Source: SP5GCR1 sp965199685 (GTDB lineage Bacteria; Pseudomonadota; Gammaproteobacteria; Poriferisulfidales; Oxydemutatoraceae). Taken from it: a DNA stretch of 64,000 bases. The stretch is from NCBI GenBank assembly GCA_965199685.1, contig OZ241323.1, positions 124,001-188,000 on the forward strand, in the 5' to 3' direction. How positions within the stretch are numbered: the first letter of the stretch is position 1; each line of letters opens with the position of its first letter. The translations under genes were made by a program, and so were the position numbers. The notes under the pieces were generated by a model. The model was not told where the DNA came from. It did not search any database and saw only the letters and a program-made list of their open reading frames with translations. Below are positions 60,611 through 64,000 of this stretch, piece by piece.

Positions 60611-61856
60611 GGGAACTATATACTTCTTTCACCGAAGCTACTCAAAGCTATTTTTTGACGCTTCCTAGGTCGGGCAACCCCGCTACCTCCACGTCCAGTT
60701 GCGGTATTCCCGGCCGCCAAAATGTTTAACGCAGCATTTACATCTGCATTGTCCTCGTGTCCGCAATACTGACACTTGAAAATTGATTGGGTCTTGCGGT
60801 TCGCTTTATCCGCTATACCGCACTTATTACAGGTCTGACTGGTGTATTGAGGTGCAACTTTTTCTACCCGTGCCTTATAACTTAAGCATTGCTCTAGCTT
60901 ACCCCAACTGCTCTTTAGTATCTCCCTATTCAATCCCGACTTGGCTTTGACATTCTTGCCTGGATTGTCTAGTGTCCCTTTGGCACTCGCAGTCATGCCT
61001 TGTGCATTTAAGTCCTCCATATACACAATGTCATACTGGTCTGCTATGAGCTTACTGGTGTGATGACACCAGTTTGCTCGTGCCGAACGCTCGGCGCGGT
61101 ATGCCTTTTGCAGTTGGTGCTTTGCTCGCTTGCGCCTGTTGCTACCTTTAACTTTACGCGCCACTATGCGCTGATACCGCCGCCTCCGTGCCTCCTTACG
61201 CATTAAGTCGGGTAGGTGATACATCGTCCCGTCCGATAGGGCAATCTGTCCTACATTCCTATCCAATCCTACTGCCGTTGCTGTGTGTGGTTTATTTGCC
61301 ACCTCTACCTCATAACAGAGATACGCATACCACTTGCCACATTCATACTTCACTTGACCCGATAAAAACTTCTCACCTTTGTATCTATCACCTCCAGCAA
61401 ACTTCATCCAGCCTACTTTTTGTATATACAAGTGAGAACCTGCTATTTTTGCGGATTGATAGTTAATCGGAAAAGTGGGGCTGTGTGTATGTTTTCCATG
61501 AAACTTCGGCAACGCATTGTTGCCTCTGAAAAAGCCTTTGTAGACCTGCTCTATGGGTTGCAATGATGATTTCACTATATAAGCAGAATAATCCTGCAAC
61601 CACTTATCGCGATGCCTGCGCAACATCGTAAATTGTTTGCCTAAGGTATAGTAGCTAAACTCGCATTTGCCGCATGTCTCGTATTCGTCCCGCAGCTTTG
61701 CTACAAAGTGGTTCCATACATAACGACAGGCACCTGCTGTTCCGTGTAGCTTCTGATGCTTTGCCTGCGTTGCTGGATACAGCCTATATCTGATTGTTCT
61801 ATGTGTTTTCATTCATTTATCATTTTAGCACTTGTAGAAAAAAGTATATAATTCCC
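60611..61856 (-). mobile_element. TnpB element bounded by 20-bp inverted repeats
   Basis: The ends are GGGAACTATATACTTCTTTC on the left and, read inward from the right, GGGAATTATATACTTTTTTC (18 of 20 identical). They enclose only the tnpB gene. ATAT lies on both outer sides. IS200/IS605 elements normally lack terminal inverted repeats, and no tnpA is present. The end sequence matches the start of the IS1595-family element at 63294 for 14-15 bases. Confidence 0.7.
60616..61812 (-). CDS. tnpB: TnpB (IS200/IS605-family RNA-guided nuclease)
   Basis: The 398-residue product has the RuvC-like residues in VGLDRNV, YMEDLNAQG and DNADVNAALNI. A zinc ribbon (CNKCG...CQYCG) and the N-terminal TIRYRLYPATQAKHQK are also present. 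All three catalytic acids are present. TnpB proteins are guided by an omega RNA made from the 3' end of the element. That region would fall near 60611 here, where the stop codon sits within the inverted repeat, so an omega RNA would have to overlap the gene or extend into the tldD leader. Confidence 0.92.
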   Translation of the reverse strand: MKTHRTIRYRLYPATQAKHQKLHGTAGACRYVWNHFVAKLRDEYETCGKCEFSYYTLGKQFTMLRRHRDKWLQDYSAYIVKSSLQPIEQVYKGFFRGNNALPKFHGKHTHSPTFPINYQSAKIAGSHLYIQKVGWMKFAGGDRYKGEKFLSGQVKYECGKWYAYLCYEVEVANKPHTATAVGLDRNVGQIALSDGTMYHLPDLMRKEARRRRYQRIVARKVKGSNRRKRAKHQLQKAYRAERSARANWCHHTSKLIADQYDIVYMEDLNAQGMTASAKGTLDNPGKNVKAKSGLNREILKSSWGKLEQCLSYKARVEKVAPQYTSQTCNKCGIADKANRKTQSIFKCQYCGHEDNADVNAALNILAAGNTATGRGGSGVARPRKRQKIALSSFGERSI

Positions 61857-61897
61857 ATATATTTTAATCAAAAGGTTGCTATCTTAGAATCCATAAC

Positions 61898-62911
61898 ATG
61901 CTAATCCAATTAACTGCTTTTTTTGCCGGCTTGGCTTTAATCATTTGGTCTGCAAACCTGCTCATCACGGGTGCCATAGGCATTGCCCAACGCTATAGAA
62001 TATCGCAGTTGATTATCGGCATGGTTATCGTCGGCTTGGGCACATCGGCACCTGAGTTGTTTGTCTCTATGCTGGCAGCACTGCAAGGCTCCACTGAGGC
62101 GGCATGGGGTAATGCCATTGGTTCCAACATTGCCAACATAGGTTTGGGATTGGGGCTGGCAGCGTTGGTCATCCCCATCCACATCAAACACCATATCTTA
62201 TGCAAGAAGTTTAGTATGTTGGGAATCGCCATCTTGGCAGTATGGTTGTTGGCAATGGATTGGCAACTTGATTTCCAAGATGTCCTTGCATTGTTAAGCA
62301 CGCTGGGACAAACGACGCAAGTGCAAACAAACTTTGAGCTTGGTTTCGTAGATGGATTGCTTTTGTTATTGGTTTTGCTTGCGTTGATGTACTGGATGGT
62401 ACGCACCGCCGACGAATACGAAGATGATGGGCAAGAACGTCATCGGGAAGGGTGGCCACACATATTGATAGGCATTGCGGTCTTGGTCGGTGCAGCCGAA
62501 TTAATTGTTTGGTCGGCGATTGGTATCGCCAATCGTTTTGGGGTTAGCGAATTATTGGTCGGTTTGACATTGACCGCATTGGGCACCAGTCTGCCCGAGA
62601 TAGTTACATCGTTGGTGAGTGCATGGAAAAAGCGTCAGGATATCGCAGTCGGTAATATCTTAGGCTCTAATTTGTTCAACGGCTTGGGTGTTATCGGTGC
62701 GATTGCAATGGTCGGCGATTCATATATGAGAAGCGAAGTCCTGTATAGAGACTTTTTGGTTAATGCGATGATTACCTTATTGTTGCTGATACTGTTTTTA
62801 ATCCCACAACGCTACTGTCTGTATCGAGTCAAAGGCGTTTTGATCTTGCTCTTTTTCTCTGCCTATATAGTTCTGCTCTACCAGCAAGAAGTAAGCGCCG
62901 TCCTAAGATAA
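61898..62911 (+). CDS. CaCA-family calcium/cation antiporter (YrbG-like)
   Basis: The 337-residue inner membrane protein has about ten helices and two inverted alpha-repeat motifs: GLGTSAPELFVS...GNAIGSNIANIG and ALGTSLPEIVTS...GNILGSNLFNGLG. These acidic and polar residues bind Ca2+/Na+ in the family. Length is typical of YrbG. The start has no strong SD. It is divergent from the tldD/pmbA pair across the TnpB element. Confidence 0.93.
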   Translation: MLIQLTAFFAGLALIIWSANLLITGAIGIAQRYRISQLIIGMVIVGLGTSAPELFVSMLAALQGSTEAAWGNAIGSNIANIGLGLGLAALVIPIHIKHHILCKKFSMLGIAILAVWLLAMDWQLDFQDVLALLSTLGQTTQVQTNFELGFVDGLLLLLVLLALMYWMVRTADEYEDDGQERHREGWPHILIGIAVLVGAAELIVWSAIGIANRFGVSELLVGLTLTALGTSLPEIVTSLVSAWKKRQDIAVGNILGSNLFNGLGVIGAIAMVGDSYMRSEVLYRDFLVNAMITLLLLILFLIPQRYCLYRVKGVLILLFFSAYIVLLYQQEVSAVLR

Positions 62912-62912
62912 T

Positions 62913-63135
62913 TCCCCTCCTTTGGAGGGGTGGCAGGCGAAGCCTGACGGGGTGGTTGTGGTGGTTCTGCACTAGACAATTCCCCTCCTTTGGAGGGGTG
63001 GCAGGCGAAGCCTGACGGGGTGGTTGTGGTGGTTCTGCACTAGACAATTCCCCTCCCTTGGAGGGGTGGCAGGCGAAGCCTGACGGGGTGGTTGTGGTGG
63101 TTCTGCACTAGACAATTCCCCTCCCTTGGAGGGGT
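62913..63135 (+). repeat. 68-bp tandem array of hairpin modules
   Basis: Starts of the unit (tcccctcc) lie at 62913, 62981, 63049 and 63117, exactly 68 bases apart. Each unit holds CCCCTCC-(ttt or ctt)-GGAGGGG, CAGGC-gaa-GCCTG and ggttctgcactagacaa. Three units are complete and the fourth breaks off into another module. There are no variable spacers, so this is not CRISPR. It starts immediately after the antiporter stop. Confidence 0.95.
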
Positions 63136-63293
63136 GTTCTATGCATTTTGTAATGCATGCGTTTAGCAATCATGTTGAGGTTCTGCACAGTGTTACGCCG
63201 ATTGACCTGCTGGCTCAATCGGCGGTTCTATCTGACGGGGTGGTTGTGGAAATTCTGCACAAGTACATTACTCTCCTGTGGAGGGGCGGCAAT
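63136..63293. repeat. Reversed repeat modules interrupted by an IS1595-family element
   Basis: The segment contains atgcattttgtaatgcatgc, the cgccgattgacctgctggct stem and a final TCTCC-tgt-GGAGGGG hairpin. It stops at ggcggcaat where the insertion sequence begins. Confidence 0.75.
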
Positions 63294-64000
63294 GGGAACT
63301 ATATACTATTCTGCACACTTGACAGTACTGCACAAAATATATAAGGTTTTATATTTATCACACATGGAGAATTGACAATGAAAAAACGAGTTGCTGAAGT
63401 ATTAAGTCTATTTGACTTGTCAAAAATGTTTTCTACGGAAGATGAAGCTGTAGCATGGTTTGAGAAATATCGTTGGGGCGGTAAGCCGGTCTGCCCTCAT
63501 TGTAGCAGTAGCCAGCGAATAGAGCGTAATAGTCAAGGTAAGTATTATTATCGCTGTGCGAGTTGCAGAAAAAGATTTACCGTAAAGGTTGGTACGGTTA
63601 TGGAAAACAGCAACCTACCTATTAGGAAGTGGCTATATGCAATGTATTTAGTCGTCACCTCTAGAAAGGGAATATCCAGTTTGCAGTTATCCAAAGAGCT
63701 TAAGATTACGCAAAAGTCGGCATGGTTTCTATTGCACAGGATCAGAGAATTATGCGACATAACGGGATATAAACTATCCGGTGAAGTAGAAATAGACGAA
63801 ACCTATATAGGCGGTAAAGAGACGAATAAACACGAAAAAAAGAAACTCAAGAGAGCTACAGGTGGCGTAGGTAAAACAGCCGTCTTTGGTCTGCGTGAGC
63901 GTGGCGGTAAAACAAAAGCCATGACCATACCAGACACAAAAAAACAGACATTTCACCCCATCATACGAGGCACTATCCGTGCCGGTAGCACGATCTACAC
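63294..64000 (+). mobile_element. IS1595-family insertion sequence (left part)
   Basis: The left end reads GGGAACTATATACTATTCTG and lies inside a repeat module. The right end is beyond the window, so the usual 8-bp duplication cannot be checked. The end sequence matches the MITE at 8313 and the TnpB element at 60611. Confidence 0.8.
63378..64000 (+). CDS. IS1595-family transposase (N-terminal part)
   Basis: The frame runs open to the window end (about 207 codons). It has an N-terminal zinc ribbon (CPHCSSSQRIE, CASCRKRF), a helical DNA-binding part (KGISSLQLSKELKITQKSAW) and the ISXO2-like catalytic start VEIDETYIGGKE with the first acidic residues. GGAG lies upstream of the ATG. The protein continues beyond 64000. 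Confidence 0.93.
   Translation, partial: MKKRVAEVLSLFDLSKMFSTEDEAVAWFEKYRWGGKPVCPHCSSSQRIERNSQGKYYYRCASCRKRFTVKVGTVMENSNLPIRKWLYAMYLVVTSRKGISSLQLSKELKITQKSAWFLLHRIRELCDITGYKLSGEVEIDETYIGGKETNKHEKKKLKRATGGVGKTAVFGLRERGGKTKAMTIPDTKKQTFHPIIRGTIRAGSTIY

Noticed and set aside
62913..63135. Possible CRISPR array
   Set aside because: Units repeat as a whole every 68 bases with no variable spacers, and no cas gene is present.
1..64000. tRNA, rRNA or replication origin
   Set aside because: No cloverleaf with a TTCGAnT arm, no rRNA stretches and no DnaA-box cluster were recognised by eye; a covariance search would be needed to exclude them fully.

Overview
The window looks like part of a proteobacterial, probably gammaproteobacterial, chromosome. 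The evidence is the contiguous str-S10-spc-alpha ribosomal gene order, a 101-residue zinc-free S14, a zinc-type L36, and the tldD/pmbA pair. Outside the ribosomal block the DNA is AT-rich, sparsely coding and full of duplicated genes, insertion sequences, small non-autonomous elements, hairpin repeat modules and broken genes. That mix fits a genome undergoing mobile-element expansion and gene decay, as in a symbiont or another host-restricted lineage. The lifestyle is inference.

Layout. (1) 1-19200 is an accessory, repeat-rich region. It holds four copies of an unrecognised secreted-protein family. Two of these are chimeras whose N-terminus resembles the first ~55 residues of isocitrate lyase. 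It also holds a two-gene cassette (an alpha/beta serine hydrolase plus a multi-pass membrane protein with long tandem coiled-coil repeats), present once intact (14634-18231) and once as a relic (2880-5453). Other contents are a pentapeptide-repeat membrane protein, a decayed DNA methyltransferase, IS481-, IS256- and IS3-family elements, and MITEs with visible target duplications. (2) 19233-37153 is a single-strand ribosomal supercluster (rpsL to rplQ, with fusA, tuf, secY and rpoA) behind a near-consensus sigma70 promoter. (3) 37180-45986 has small membrane/coiled-coil proteins and then a tight five-gene minus-strand defence operon: HrgA-like, Mrr-like, DNA methyltransferase, DUF4145 protein and type III-like restriction helicase-nuclease. 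(4) 46139-56331 holds four copies of a membrane-anchored TPR protein (two intact, two broken), with a convergent GmrSD-like (DUF262/DUF1524) gene that is full-length beside one copy and reduced to shrinking 3' stubs beside two others, plus an AAA/DUF4143 ATPase. (5) 56332-64000 holds repeat modules, pmbA and tldD, a TnpB element inserted just upstream of tldD, a CaCA-type cation antiporter, a 68-bp tandem array and the start of an IS1595-family element cut by the window end.

How the genes work together. The ribosomal block makes translation, secretion and transcription components in one co-directional unit. The minus-strand operon at 38.5-46 kb is most likely a restriction system with accessory nucleases. 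The tldD/pmbA pair forms the TldD/E metalloprotease. The accessory families are noteworthy because whole gene-plus-flank units were duplicated and can be seen at different stages of decay.

All calls rest on reading the sequence and on recalled family motifs. No database search or alignment program was used, so family names for weakly conserved proteins are provisional.
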